Shown piece after piece: positions 36,401 through 47,418 of a stretch of DNA of 64,000 bases; positions within the stretch are counted from its first letter, which is position 1; each line of letters opens with the position of its first letter. The position numbers and the translations under genes are program-made. The DNA comes from Heterotrichella gracilis (lineage: Eukaryota; Sar; Xanthophyceae; Tribonematales; Xanthonemataceae), in assembly GCA_032358255.1 (NCBI GenBank), contig JAULBX010028049.1:145444-209443 (forward strand). The letters are read 5' to 3'. The notes beneath the pieces were generated by a model that saw only the letters and a program-made list of their open reading frames with translations, had not been told where the DNA came from and did no database searches.

Positions 36401-39400
36401 ACTGGGCTGGATCTTCCTGGCGCATGCGGCTGCAAAGTTGCAAATGTGGACATTTTGGAGGTTCCTGGTTTATCACAAAAATGCCGATGCGACGTTACCC
36501 CCCCTCCCACCTAACCTTCCCCACCCCCCACCCCCCACCCGCAGCATGATCGGCACCGCCCAGGGCCTGGAGGCGCTCATGGATGCGCTTGACCGGCGGG
36601 GGGCACGGGAGGGTGCCCTGTACAGCGCGCTGGTGCGCCACAAGGGGTCGCTGGAGCGGGCCATGCCTGTGGGGCCGCTGGTGCTGGCGCAGCCTGGGGG
36701 GGAGGGGCTGGACAGCCAGGTGGGTGGTGGTGGTGACGGGGGGGTTTGAGGGGACGTGGCTGCTGCTCCTGCATGTTGGAGGGCGTCGTGGTGGCCAAGG
36801 GGGCGATGTGGGTATGGTGGGCTTGTATGCCCATTTTAATGGCTGTGCGACATGGCGGATTAAGGCGGGGACTTGGCATTGCATGCGATGCAAAGCAGCC
36901 CCCAACCGCAACCATCTCCCCCGCATCTGCGTTCTGTGATCCTCTACCCCCACCCCGGCCCCCACCGCAGGCCGCCCAGCAGGACCGGTCTTGGCTGTGG
37001 GGCGCCACCCTGTGTGCCGGCACCCTGGTTCCCCCCACCCACAGCCTCATCACCAGCCGCAACGGGGCGCCCACCTTTGACGTGCAGCCATTCAGGCAGG
37101 GGGACAGCCAGGCGGTGACGAAGCTCAAGGCGGTAAGGGCCTGACAGAACCCTACAGCCTTAGAACTCTAAACCCTAACGACTGCGGGCAGGGCGGCAGC
37201 AAGGCGGTCACAAAGGGCAAGGCAGTAAGGGCATGCACAAAACCCTCGTGCCTTGACACCGAAACCCTTTAGGCAGGAGGACGGCTGGGTGGCGAACAAA
37301 CATAAGGCGGTCGGGGCATGCAGGAAACCCTTAGCCTGGCCCTGGCGCATGGAGTTGCCCTCGCCCAGTCCAGGTCTGGGTTAATCATGTCCAAAGCACG
37401 CACAAACGTCTTGAACTGCACCTTGCAATTGTCTTCACCCCTTGATCCCACGAGCCCTAGCCAGCCTCCAAGCTCTCCCATCCGCCCATGGGCACCATCC
37501 ACCACTCCCTCTCCACCCTAATCCCTTATCCTCACCCCAAATCCTATCGCCCCCCACGACATGCTGCGAGTGAATGACGCGATCGCGCGCGAGGCCCTCT
37601 CACTCAGTACCCTGATCCTCACCCAATACCCTCACCTGCACCCTACCGCCCCCAGGACATGCTGCGGGTGAAGGACGCGATCGCACGCGAGGCCCTCTCC
37701 CCTGGCTTTGACAAGGCGGCATGGGCAGCTAGGGTGAAGCTGGCTGACACCCTACCTGAGCTGCGGGGGCTGCTGGCGGAGCTTGAGGGGGGGGTGGCGG
37801 AGGGGTGGCTGGCGCCCAGCTTTGCGCACACCCCACCGGTGCTGTTGCGGGGGGCGTGGCTGACAGGTGGGGGGTGGGGAGGGGTGGGGGGTGGGGGCAA
37901 GCGGCATACCTGTGGGTGGACTTGTTGTTGTTGTTGTTGTAGGGTTGAAATCTGCACCCACCGCATGGTTGAGCACCCAGGGATACAGTTCCAAGCGTGC
38001 CCTGCCCCCCACCAACAATGACCATGCACTATGCCCTCTTGCCTTCAACCAGAACTGATTAGGGTTTAGGGATTTAAATCTTGCCGATTGCCAGCCGCAT
38101 TCCCACTGCTGCCTGTAAGGTCCCAAGTACACCCCACACACACCCACACCCCGCACACCCACACCCACACACCACACACACAGCCCATCCACCCCACTCA
38201 ATCTACCTTCACAGGCTCCGTCCTCCCCGGCGAAGGCCCCGAGGCAGGCGTCACCCCTGACGCCCCCCACCCCCCACCCCCACCTCCCACCGGTGAGCCC
38301 CTGGGGTGGTTACCAGCCACCACCGCCGCCCTGGCGCTGCGACTACAGTCCTTCGATGCCGCGCTGGTGTACCGACCCGGGGGCAAGCCTGCACGGCTGA
38401 CGCTGGCGGTGCGTGTGGGGGGTGGGATGGGGTGGGGTGGGGAACAGGGGTGTGTGGTGCTGTGTGGTGCTGCAGCGTGTGTATGTATACATGGCTGTGA
38501 CTTGGACGTGGCACGGGGCCCTAAAACCCAGAACAGGGGCTCTATGGCGTGGCGGTGCTGCAGGTGATTGTGTATGTGGCAGGAAAAGGGTGGGAGGCGT
38601 GCTTGAATACCTCTCCTTCCCTTCCCTCTTGCCTTGTGAACAATGGGCCAAAACCAACCCTTACACCCTAGATCCCCTGCATTTTGAACAATCAACCCTC
38701 TCCAATCACACCCCCCTCCCCCCCACCCCTCCAGGCATACAAGTACATCCAGCGCCCCGCGCTGCCCATGCCCGCGGGGGATGGTGGCGCCAGCCTGAGC
38801 AGCCAGGGGGGCACTAAGATGGTCAGCTCAGCGGTGGTGTGTGGGGCTCCCATCGGGCGGGGGGGGAGGGCCAGGCCATCTGTCTTCCCGCCATTCCCTC
38901 AGGTACTGCCGGTGGGGGAGTGGGGGTTGTGCAGAGAAGCGGGCGGGGATGGTTGCCAGGGCTGCCTTTTGGTGCTTTGCAGTGTGCCTGATGGGGTGGC
39001 CTGAAGTCGCATATGGGCAAGGGTATACTAATATATCACCGCAAGCACATGTGGGGTGCCATTAGCATATTGGTACACCCCTGATGTCGGCAAGCGCATG
39101 TGACTGGCTGCACATATGAACAGCTATGCTTAGTCTGCTCCACCACACCACATCACACCCTCAATCCTCAATCCTCACTCGGATGCACCACCCCACAACC
39201 ACCACCGCCCCACCTGACGCCCTCCACCCCTTGCCCCCGCAGAACGCCCTCCCCTCCATGCCCGTCGACTTCCTGTTCCCTGTCGACGCGTTCCGCCAGG
39301 AGGTGGCTGGTGGGGAGGCTGCCAGGGCTGCGCAGCCAGCCCCTACTCAGCCACCCGCGGGGCTCTCCATCAAGCTGGGCAAGGGGCTGGGCAGGTGAAT

Positions 39401-40400
39401 GGGGGGGAAGTATGTGGACAAGGGGTGCAGGGTGTAACTTGCAGGGGCTGGCTGGGGCCGCCTCTCAAGCTCGGCCATGGGGCTGGGCAGGAAGTGGTGG
39501 TGTGGGATCAGGGTCTAGGGATTTCGCTGATGGGGATGCGCAAGAAGTCAACCCCACCCTCTTATGCCATATCTAGGGTCTAGCATGACCCTGTGTGAGC
39601 CATACCCAGATTGCTACCCTGACATCAAAATGTGGAACGCGCCCCTTCTCACATACCGTGATTCACGCCCGCAGGGGCCGGGGCCTTGGTGTGAAGCCGC
39701 TGCCCGCCAAGCCCAAGCCTCGCCCCAAGGGCAAGAAGTCAGCCCTGCGGGAGGAGATGGACGCAGCTGTGTCCTCGGCAGATGAAGAGGACGACTATGG
39801 CGATGATGGCTATGGCCCTGCGCCCATGTATGAGGGGGCAGGGGGCTACAGCACGGGGGGTTACAACTCCGGGACACCAGCAGGGACCGCGGGGGGGTAC
39901 TCTGAGCAGTATGAAGGTAGGGGGGGAGGGGGCTGGTGGAGGAGTGGAGGGCTGGTGCTGGTGCTGGGCCTGCATGGCTTCTCAGAATTGGAATGGAGGT
40001 GCACGTGATCTGCCGATGTATGTACATGGTGATTTACAGGATGTACCTCGATTTTGCAGGAAATGCTTACTTTATACCCGATTGGCACCCACACTATTCC
40101 ATTTACATTTCCCTCCTTGCAAGCGCCCTTGACAAACCACTAGTTTGAGGTTTACCACTGCTTTCAAGGTTTACCTGTTCCCTAATACTCTTGTTCCCCG
40201 CCCCCCCTGCAGGCGCCCCCAATGTGCCTGAGGAGTCCAATGAGCAGCGTGTGGAGGAGGACGAGGATGCTGAGATCTCCTCAGACGAGGAGGGGGGGCA
40301 AGGGGGGGATAGCGACTATGAGTCGGGGTTGGCGGGGATGGATGAGAGATATGGGGCAGTGGAGGAAGGGATGGAGTGGGCCCCCACAGGGCCACAGTAG
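27425..40400 (+). CDS. RLT: RLT-type homeobox-DDT-WHIM chromatin-remodelling subunit
   Basis: Twenty-four phase-consistent exons: 27425-27464, 27787-27942, 28397-28470, 28938-29602, 30208-30367, 30624-30823, 31173-31307, 31724-32039, 32322-32459, 32853-33020, 33297-33398, 33763-33916, 34303-34475, 34928-35161, 35475-35670, 36035-36272, 36545-36719, 36971-37132, 37656-37866, 38215-38408, 38735-38902, 39243-39394, 39675-39916 and 40213-40400, giving 1546 residues. In order: acidic N-terminus; homeodomain about 42-101 ending VWFSHKRRKEK; Pro-rich linker; long charged coiled coil about 312-476; DDT domain about 518-575 (LLMIWSFLHAFSDILGLWP); WSD/HARE-type helix domain about 665-755 (IGEIARRIQKSGLRDLRTS); WHIM1 about 830-885; WHIM2 with GLDRRHNKYWRF about 1010-1020; acidic tail. 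Plant RLT1/2 pair with ISWI remodelers to space nucleosomes. Homeodomain Asn51 is His, as I recall for plant RLT proteins. The donor after exon 14 (AAG|GTGGAG) is weak. Confidence 0.92.
29845..30300. repeat. Two echoes upstream of RLT exon 5
   Basis: The real exon edge (30195-30300) has two diverged copies in the preceding intron, at about 29860-29935 and 29985-30105. All three contain versions of gatgagcggcgcgctgtg / gagattgag and the following cagc...gccgcc stretch coding for the basic helix. The middle copy even keeps an acceptor-like aaatgcag. Confidence 0.8.
30464..30695. repeat. Echo of RLT exon 6
   Basis: Bases 30464-30530 copy 30624-30690 (shared gaggagcgccaacgccacct versus aaagagcgccaacgccacct, then gcgccaag). 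The echo frame is still open, but it lacks a donor site. After exon 6, 30895-30935 also copies the donor edge 30795-30830 (gaggtgctgga...gagaggaggtg). Confidence 0.75.
34450..35030. repeat. Echoes of RLT exon 13 donor and exon 14 acceptor
   Basis: Bases 34512-34540 repeat the acidic edge at 34458-34480 (gaggacgaggatgaagagga). Bases 34750-34850 copy 34922-35022 including the acceptor (ccag|ggcaagcacg). The second echo remains open for about 30 codons with a protein sequence recognisably like the real exon, so it could be an alternative exon. Confidence 0.8.
35300..36105. repeat. Echoes before RLT exons 15 and 16
   Basis: Bases 35300-35360 copy the exon 15 edge 35466-35555 with internal deletions (ccaggccaag; gatgaggccatggc; gcaggcc...gaccatgca). 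Bases 35868-35945 copy the exon 16 edge 36026-36105 (gaggacgacctgagcgccgc shared exactly), again with an acceptor. Confidence 0.85.
37090..37705. repeat. Echoes around RLT exons 18 and 19
   Basis: The exon 18 donor edge (37093-37140) is followed by two diverged copies at 37178-37240 and 37268-37325 (caaggcggtcac; aaggcagtaagggc). The exon 19 acceptor edge (37648-37705) is preceded by a close copy at 37550-37605 (gacatgctgcg; gacgcgatcgc; cgcgaggccctctc). Confidence 0.85.
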
Positions 40401-41542
40401 GGTTCCATTCATTGGTTCTCTTTCTGTCAAGGACCATGCCGGAGGCTTGTGCCCAGGGGGGTGATTACTAGTATGAATGGGGTGGGGGCTGGATTGGTAG
40501 TACCCATGTGCAAGGGGGGTTGGTGTAGGAGAGGCGCTGGTGGTGTTAATATTACATCATTAGGTGTGGGTGTGAGACTACAGCTCCTGACCTGCAGGTG
40601 GATTTAGGGTTTAGGATTCGATGTAGGAAACACAGTAGTACTACAGTAAGGTCCTGCAAGTGTATTAGTGTGAAGATATTTTTTCTGTCCCTTTTCACCC
40701 TGCCTATTGTGTCGCCCACGGGCACGCCTCCTCGCGGGGCCCAATGAAGGGGGTGGGACACTGTTGTGTAGACTAGAGACACGGTAAACACTTTGTAAAA
40801 AATGCCAGCTTCTCGACGACAGCTTCAAGCCTTGCATTTGTATCGAAAAGCAAGGCAGATCCACAGTCACTGCGACTCAAGTTTTATGACACTGTCACGG
40901 TAGACCAGATGTTGACGGTCAGAAAAAGATAAAAAGGTTCCACGCACAATGGCAATGCCACAATGATTGTGGTGTCGACTCCAAGTCCTTGAGCACTTTC
41001 TGATATCGTTAGTATATTACCTAGATTGTCCACTCAATGCACAATCCAATTTGGCCGGCGGCGCCTTGTGCCATGATTGCTCAGCATAGTTTGAGCTACA
41101 GAACGAGTGGGCCAGTGGCACACGGTATAGGAGAACTTATGGAGTGACTCATGGAGTCGACCACTCATGCAACTGTTACACATTGTGTCATTGACAAGCG
41201 GGCAGGCCATCAATGATAATCAAAATTGCCAATCATTGGCAATTTAAATCCCTTGCAAAGGATTGTCACAATGCACATCGGAAGGGACCCTGTGATGTCA
41301 TATAGCAATGATTGCTCGCAGTGCAGTATGTACCTCTTTTCCATTGTCAATGAGAGTGGGCCAGTGCTACCCATTTCATCTGATACTGTCAGTGGAGCAC
41401 ATGGTCCAGGTTGCTGAAAGGGTAATTAACTAATAAATGCAAGAAAATGCCCATCCATCGCGAATCAAACTGACCCCTTGGACTGCACTCTGCATGCACA
41501 TGTCTAAGTCATGTATTTGTCCCCGCTTTTCGAAATAAACTC
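40401..41542. other. Convergent spacer; left part of the duplicated F-box block
   Basis: No gene seen. From about 41240 the sequence begins to match the region left of the second F-box copy. Confidence 0.45.
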
Positions 41543-43031
41543 TCATCCTTTTGCTGCGTTGCACAGCCACTCCATCACCAGCTCCCGCTCCTCCCTCGCC
41601 TCGCGCACCAAATCAGCACCTGGCGGAGTGTCCTCGGGGGGCGCTCCCTTGCGCGGTTTCATGCTCACCCCACGATCACCGTCTGAATCCACGCCCATAC
41701 TGTACATGGCATGCCGCCCCTTGATGCTGACCACATCCAACTGCGACCACAATCCTGGAGTATCGTCAACTTCCCAGAGACCCCAACCACGTGATGTAGG
41801 TTTTTCAGGTACATTACCGGACCAATCCGCCAGGCGAGGTTGGGGTTGATGGGCACCTGCAGCTGCACGCCGTGCGCATTGCTCACCTGCAGCCGCGTGA
41901 GGCTGGGTAAGACCGGGAGCATCACTGGCCCCGCCACGGAGGAGACGTCCAGTTCCACCAGGTTGGCGAGGCTGGTGAGGTCATGGAGCCAGAGTTCCTT
42001 CTCCATCGTGCTGATGCTCAGCTTCTGGAGGTTGGTTAGGCTGGCCAGGGCAGGGGCCACATGCCCAACATTGCGACCGTCCAAGGCGAGGGATGTCAGG
42101 TGGACGAGGTCGGGGAGGAGCGCCCTGGCATCGACAAACATGTCGGAATCCATGCAGTAGATGGCCAGCGATCGTAGTGACGTGGGGAAGCAGGTGAACA
42201 GTTTTGCTCCTCTGCTGCGCTCCATACTGATGCTCTCCAGCTGCGTGAGCTGCCGCAACGAGATGCCAACGCTTGCTCCAGTGAACAGGTCTCCTTCTGC
42301 CAGCTCCAGCCTTGTCAGCGCAGGCTGGTTGGCTAGCAGTGGGACATAGTCCGCCCCGTTCACCCATAGCTTTACTTGGGAAAGCTTGGGCAAGCACGGG
42401 AGCTCTGGCCACCAGCCTGAGGGCTGGATCCTGGGCTGTGTACTGACGTTGACATCCAGCTCGAGCTGCTCCAGCTTGACCAGTGCTGCCATGGCTGGCA
42501 TGCAGTGCGCCGCCTGCTCCGGGGTGCAGTGCAGGCACAGGTGCAAAGAGCGTAGGGAGGTGAGGCGGAAGGTGGCCTCAAGCAGCTGCCCAACACAGGC
42601 CCCGTGATAAGCACGCACCAAGGGATCGGTATTGCCAAAATACTCTTTCTCATTGGTGAGAGAAGTAAGGCAAGATGGGTTGAGGGAGTTGAGCACTTGC
42701 CTCTGGATTGCCTTGAGTAAACTTTATTGACCTGGTCGCTGCAAGCCTGGGGCACACCCAATCCAGAAACTGTTTGCCCCAGCTGAACTGACACACCATG
42801 TCTGCCCATGCCTCACCCGCCAGGGCCTGGCGCCAGCACTTGCACACCAGCAGCAGCTTTGCTCTGTGTTGCTGCTTGTCTGCTTGATACTTGCAGGCTC
42901 GCAAGGGTACTTTCTTGACGATGCGCTGGAGCAAGGTCGTCTGGGAGGGAGTGTAGGGGGCACCCATCGCACTGCTGGTCTAGCACCGCAGTGCTGCTGC
43001 TGCTGGCTAAGGCGCCTGCTGACTGGTCCAT
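41543..43031 (-). pseudogene. F-box/LRR-like gene copy A, frameshifted
   Basis: The gene reads from the ATG at 43031 in four successive frames. An F-box-like start (CPLHSLPDDL) breaks at about 42938 by one extra base and resumes as LLQRIVKKVPLR. It breaks again at about 42695 by loss of 8 bases relative to copy B, then reads about 290 leucine-rich residues (LTRLELAEGDL; LTSLRSLHL; LASLTNLQKLS). One base is missing at about 41825, and the last 60 residues lie in another frame. F-box/LRR proteins select substrates for SCF ubiquitin ligases. At least three lesions make this copy almost certainly non-functional unless the assembly has errors. Confidence 0.82.
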
Positions 43032-44213
43032 AACGAGCTGGGTGCTAGAAGTCTGCGTGGCAGAGCAGGAGACAGTGGGAGGCTAAGGAGGCAGGAAGGC
43101 AATAATAGACAGCAGAAAGTTGGTACCTTGGCTACAAGGTGTGCAGGAGCTGAAATTCGGCAACATCCAGTAGACGCAAAACACAAAGGGTGCTTTAACC
43201 TGGTTCAGAATTGTCGCAAACAACAAATATGGGTTTCAATCGACCCAGAAACTGAACATAGTTCACTTGGATATGATTAATAGACTCCTTTGCAGTGTAG
43301 TGCGTGCAACACTGTTGGAAGACCGCTTCCAACTAAGTTCCACTGCTGCCCGTTTCTAAGGCTTGACGGTACGCCTGCCAAGTTGCAAGCACGCGCTTGG
43401 GCGTTCAATGGGTCCAAGTTGCATGCACTGGTCCAACCCACCTGACGTGGTGCCCGACAGTTGTTTGGCCGCTGCAGCTTATTGTTTCGGTGGCTGAAGG
43501 AGAGAAGGTAGAAGCGTGACGGTGACTTTTGGAAGTGCGTTCACAACAGACGAAGCAAAATAGGGTGAAACCCAGAGGATGCATGCATACAGGAAACCAA
43601 CGCCGTTGGACTTCAAAAGTAAAATAATATGTGGTTTCAACAAAAAAAGTATAATTTTTTCCACCCATTATTTTGCTTTATTTACGTTGACAACCAATAA
43701 CTTCTGAAATATTTCAGTGCTTGGTGGACACATGGGTACCCTATGATTGAACTGAATGGTTAAACACTGAATGATTCCATTTAATGCAACTGTTACACCA
43801 CCAGGCAGGCCCCACAGGGCATGCTGTTTTAAATTACGTATTGGATACGCACTGCGTACTGGTTACTACTACCACAACCAGCCTGATGTGATGGCGACAG
43901 TGACAGTCATATTATGTTATTAACCAACAGCCCCACCCGTCACCATACTGCCACGCACAACCAATGTCACACTGGTTGTTCAATGGCAACAGCAGTTCAC
44001 ATCCTTTGTCACAATGCAAAATGGCAGGGTGATACTGTTGCGGTATGCAGCTCTAACCCATTGAGGGTGCTATCAATTGTATCTGATACTGCCAGTGGAG
44101 CACCAAAATACTGATAAGTAAAATGCAAGAAAATGCCCTATCAAATGGCTGACCCCTTGGATGTACTTTGCATGCACATGAATAAATCATGTTTGTGTCC
44201 CAGTGAAAAGCTC

Positions 44214-45682
44214 TCACCATTTTGCCGCACTGTACAGCCAATCCATCACCTGCTCCCGCTCCTCCCTCGCCTTGCGCACCAAATCAGCACCTGCCAGAGT
44301 GTCCTCGGGGAGCGCTGCCTTGCGCGGTCTCATGCTCACCGCATAACCCCCGTCTGAATCCACGCCCATGCTGTACATGGCGTGCCGCCCCTTGATGCTG
44401 ACCACGTCCAACTGCGACCACAGGCCTTGTATGCTACGGTCCTCCCAGGTAGGCGCCTCTGGTACCTTGCCGTGCCAATCTATCAGGCGCAGGTCGGGGT
44501 TGATGGGCAGCTGCAGCTCCAAGCCGTGCGCGTCGCTCACCCTGAGCAGCGAGAGGCTGGGCAAGGCCGGGAGCACCACTGGCCCTGAAAGGGAGGAGAC
44601 CTCCAATTCCTCCAGGTTGGCGAGGCTGGTGAGGTCAGCAAGCCAGAGTTCCTCCTCCACCCTGCCGATGCTCAGCTCCTGGAGGTTGGTGAGGCTGGCT
44701 AGGGCAGGGGCCACATCCACAATGCCGTGACTCTGTAGGACCAGTGATGTCAGGTGGATGAGGTCTGGGAGGAGAGCCATGGCATCCACATACATGTCCG
44801 GTTCCGAGCAGTAGATGGCAAGCGATCGTAGTGACGTGGGGAAGCAGATGGACAGTTCTTCTCCCTTGTCACACTCCATACTGATGCTCTCCAGCTGCGT
44901 GAGCTGCCCCAAGGAGATGCAATCGCTCCCTCCCGTGTACAGGTCTCCGTCTGTCAGTTCCAGCCTGGTCAGTGCAGGCTGGTTGGCTAGCAGTGGGACG
45001 TAGTCCGCCCCGTTCACCCACAGCTTTGCTTGGGAAAGCTTGGGCAAGCACGGGAGCTCTGGCCACCAGGGCTGGACCTTGGGCTGGGTCCTGGAATGGC
45101 GACCAGGGCTGGGTCCTGGACTGTTGACGTCAAGCTGGAGCTCCTCCAGCTTGACCAGTGCTGCCATGGCTGGCATGCAGTGCGCCACGTGCAGCGCAGG
45201 CTCAGGTGCAGGGAGCGCAGGGAGGTGAAGCGGAAGGTGGCCTCAACCAGCTGCCCAACGCAGGCCCCGTGATACGCATGCCCCAAGGGATCAGTAGTGC
45301 CAAAAAACCCTTGCTCGTTGGTGAGAGAAATGAGGCAAGATGGGTTGAGGGAGTTGAGCACTGGAAGCTTGTCCTCTGGATTGCCTTGAGAAAACGTTAT
45401 TGACCTGGTCGCTGCAAGCCTGGGGCACACCCAGTCCAGGAACTGTTTGCCCCAGCTGAACTGACACACCATGTCTGCCCATGCCTCACCCGCCAGGGCC
45501 CGGCGCCAGCGCTTGCACACCAGCTGCAGCTTTGCTCTGTATTGCTGCTTGTCTGATTGATGCTGATAGGCTCGCAAGGGTACTTTCTTTATGATGCGCT
45601 GCAGTAGGTCGTCTGGGAGGGAGTGTATGGGGCACCCATCGCAGTGCTGATCCAGCACCGCAGTGCTGCTGCTGCTGGTCAT
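44214..45682 (-). pseudogene. F-box/LRR-like gene copy B, one frameshift
   Basis: Starting at the ATG at 45682, it reads an F-box (CPIHSLPDDLLQRIIKKVPL, then LQLVCKRWRRAL). Near 45190 a 10-base deletion relative to copy A (TGCACGTGGCGCAC in place of the longer copy A segment) shifts the frame. The rest, to the stop at 44214, is intact over 320 residues of leucine-rich repeats (LTRLELTDGDLYTGG; LTSLVLQSHGIVDVAPALA; LTNLQELSIGRVEEELW). The upstream ATG used by copy A is lost here through a one-base deletion, so the start differs. The lesions of A and B are at different places, so each decayed on its own. A split gene with two products is the less likely alternative. Confidence 0.8.
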
Positions 45683-46270
45683 GGCAACTGCCGACTGGTC
45701 ATAACGAGCTGGGTGCTAGAAGTCTGCGTGGCAGAGGAGGAGACAGTGAGAGGCTAGGGAGGCAGCAGGCAGGGGCAGTCAGCAGAAAGTTGGTACCTTG
45801 GCTACAAGGTGTGCAGGAGCTGAAATGTGGCAACACCCAGTAGAAGCTAAACACGAAGGATGTTCAAACCTGGTTTAGACTTGTTGGAAACAACAAATAT
45901 GGCTTTCGATCAACCCAGAAACTAAACATAGAGTTCAGGTTGGGTATGACTAATAGTGACAACACCTCACTCTGGCAGGGTACTGCGTGCAACACTGTTG
46001 GAAGACCGCTTCCATCTGGTTACACTGTTGCCCAGTTTCAAAGGGCTGAACGGCACGTCTGTCAAGTTGCAAGCACGCGCATGGGTGTTCAACGGGTCCA
46101 TTTGCACCCAACCCACCTGAGTAGTACCCAGCAGTTGTTTGGCCGCTGCAGCTAAGGTTGTGGTGGCTGAAGGAGAAGTTACAAGCGCTACGGGTGTCGT
46201 ATACAAAGTGTGGTCACAACGGGTGAAGCAAATAGGGTGAAAGGCATATGATGCATGCATGTGGAAACCA

Positions 46271-47418
46271 ATGCATGCAATTTATATATTTCTTCGACAT
46301 TAAAACTTTAGTGTAATTATAAAATTAGTTTGACAAGTTTTACAACTAATTGATGCCTGGCCAACTGTTTGTCCGCTCGGTGGACAGCCACCTTGCACCT
46401 CTGGTGTCTGCCACTCAGGTCGTAAGCCTCTAGTGACCCTTCTCAACCCCACGGTTAACCATTTAAATCGCCTTATGCGCTACGATCCCCATCGCAATCA
46501 GGCTGAGAAGGCTGCCCAAGCACAGCTTCAAATTTTGTGCTTCAAACTTTCAAAGCTTGTCCACACGCGTACTACTAGGCCTAAATTGCGCCAGAGAGGT
46601 GACTACTATTTGCTTCAATGTCAGTACTGCTGCAGAAAACAGTCACATAGTATTACTCTGTATAGACGGGAGACCAAGACCAGGTATCACGACCATACCC
46701 CCTAACGGTATTATAGCAGTGACATTTAAATCCCATTGACAACAATGAATGTTGTCCCATTTTGAAAGCAGACACAGCTGATCTGATCTGTTAGACGCAC
46801 AGGAGCACAGAATAGCCCAAGACTGCTCGCGTGGGGGACCACTGCAAAACTCCCCCAAAACTCAAACAAAACGCTCTTCCTTGAGTCACTAGATACATCA
46901 CAGCCGGGGCTACAAACGCTCTGAATGTGCACAATGCAGATAGGCATGCAAATTGTTAAGGCATACCACCCGGCACATGCTGTCGGTGAATGTTGCCCGC
47001 TGTGAGGGAGTGCACATTCCATGCTACAGAACCTGGGATTCGTAACCAACAACTTGTGTCTCAGGGCCGTGTGCATCCTACATCACTTGGGCTGATGTCA
47101 ATGTGATATGGCAAAAATGGGGAATTGGCCTGCAGCTGCTGAGGCCATGCCGGGGCGCCGCACCCCCGGCAATCTTGCTGGCTCCCACCCGTGCGCAGCC
47201 CCGCAGGCTGATCAGACCACGCTTGTTGGATCATGCCGATCGGACCATCCTGGCGCAGCGATCGACCCCATGTTGATGAGGTTGCGCTAGCTGTCCACCC
47301 ATAGAAGCTTCAATACTGGCAGCCCTGCTTGCCCCTGCCCGTGCGCATGGGGCCAGGCCATGCGCAGCACTGCGCTGCTACATGATCACCCCCCGCTGCT
47401 GCAGACAATCCCGCAGTG
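46271..47418. other. Intergenic; no supported gene
   Basis: Right of the F-box duplication. AT-richer than its surroundings up to about 46350. Open frames are short and without domains. Confidence 0.4.

Larger units (their letters stand above)
41240..46270. repeat. Direct tandem duplication of an F-box/LRR locus
   Basis: Two copies, about 41240-43590 and 44000-46270, lie in the same orientation with an offset of about 2.7 kb. Homology covers the gene plus both flanks. Upstream-flank examples shared by both are gctgggtgctagaagtctgc and gttggtaccttggctacaag. Left-flank examples are ctgatactg.cagtggagcac and aagaaaatgccc. The copies differ by many substitutions and small indels, so the duplication is not very recent. 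Confidence 0.88.

Noticed and set aside
46433-46705. 90-codon plus-strand frame
   Set aside because: No recognisable domain, and it lies in a spacer with overlapping frames on the other strand.
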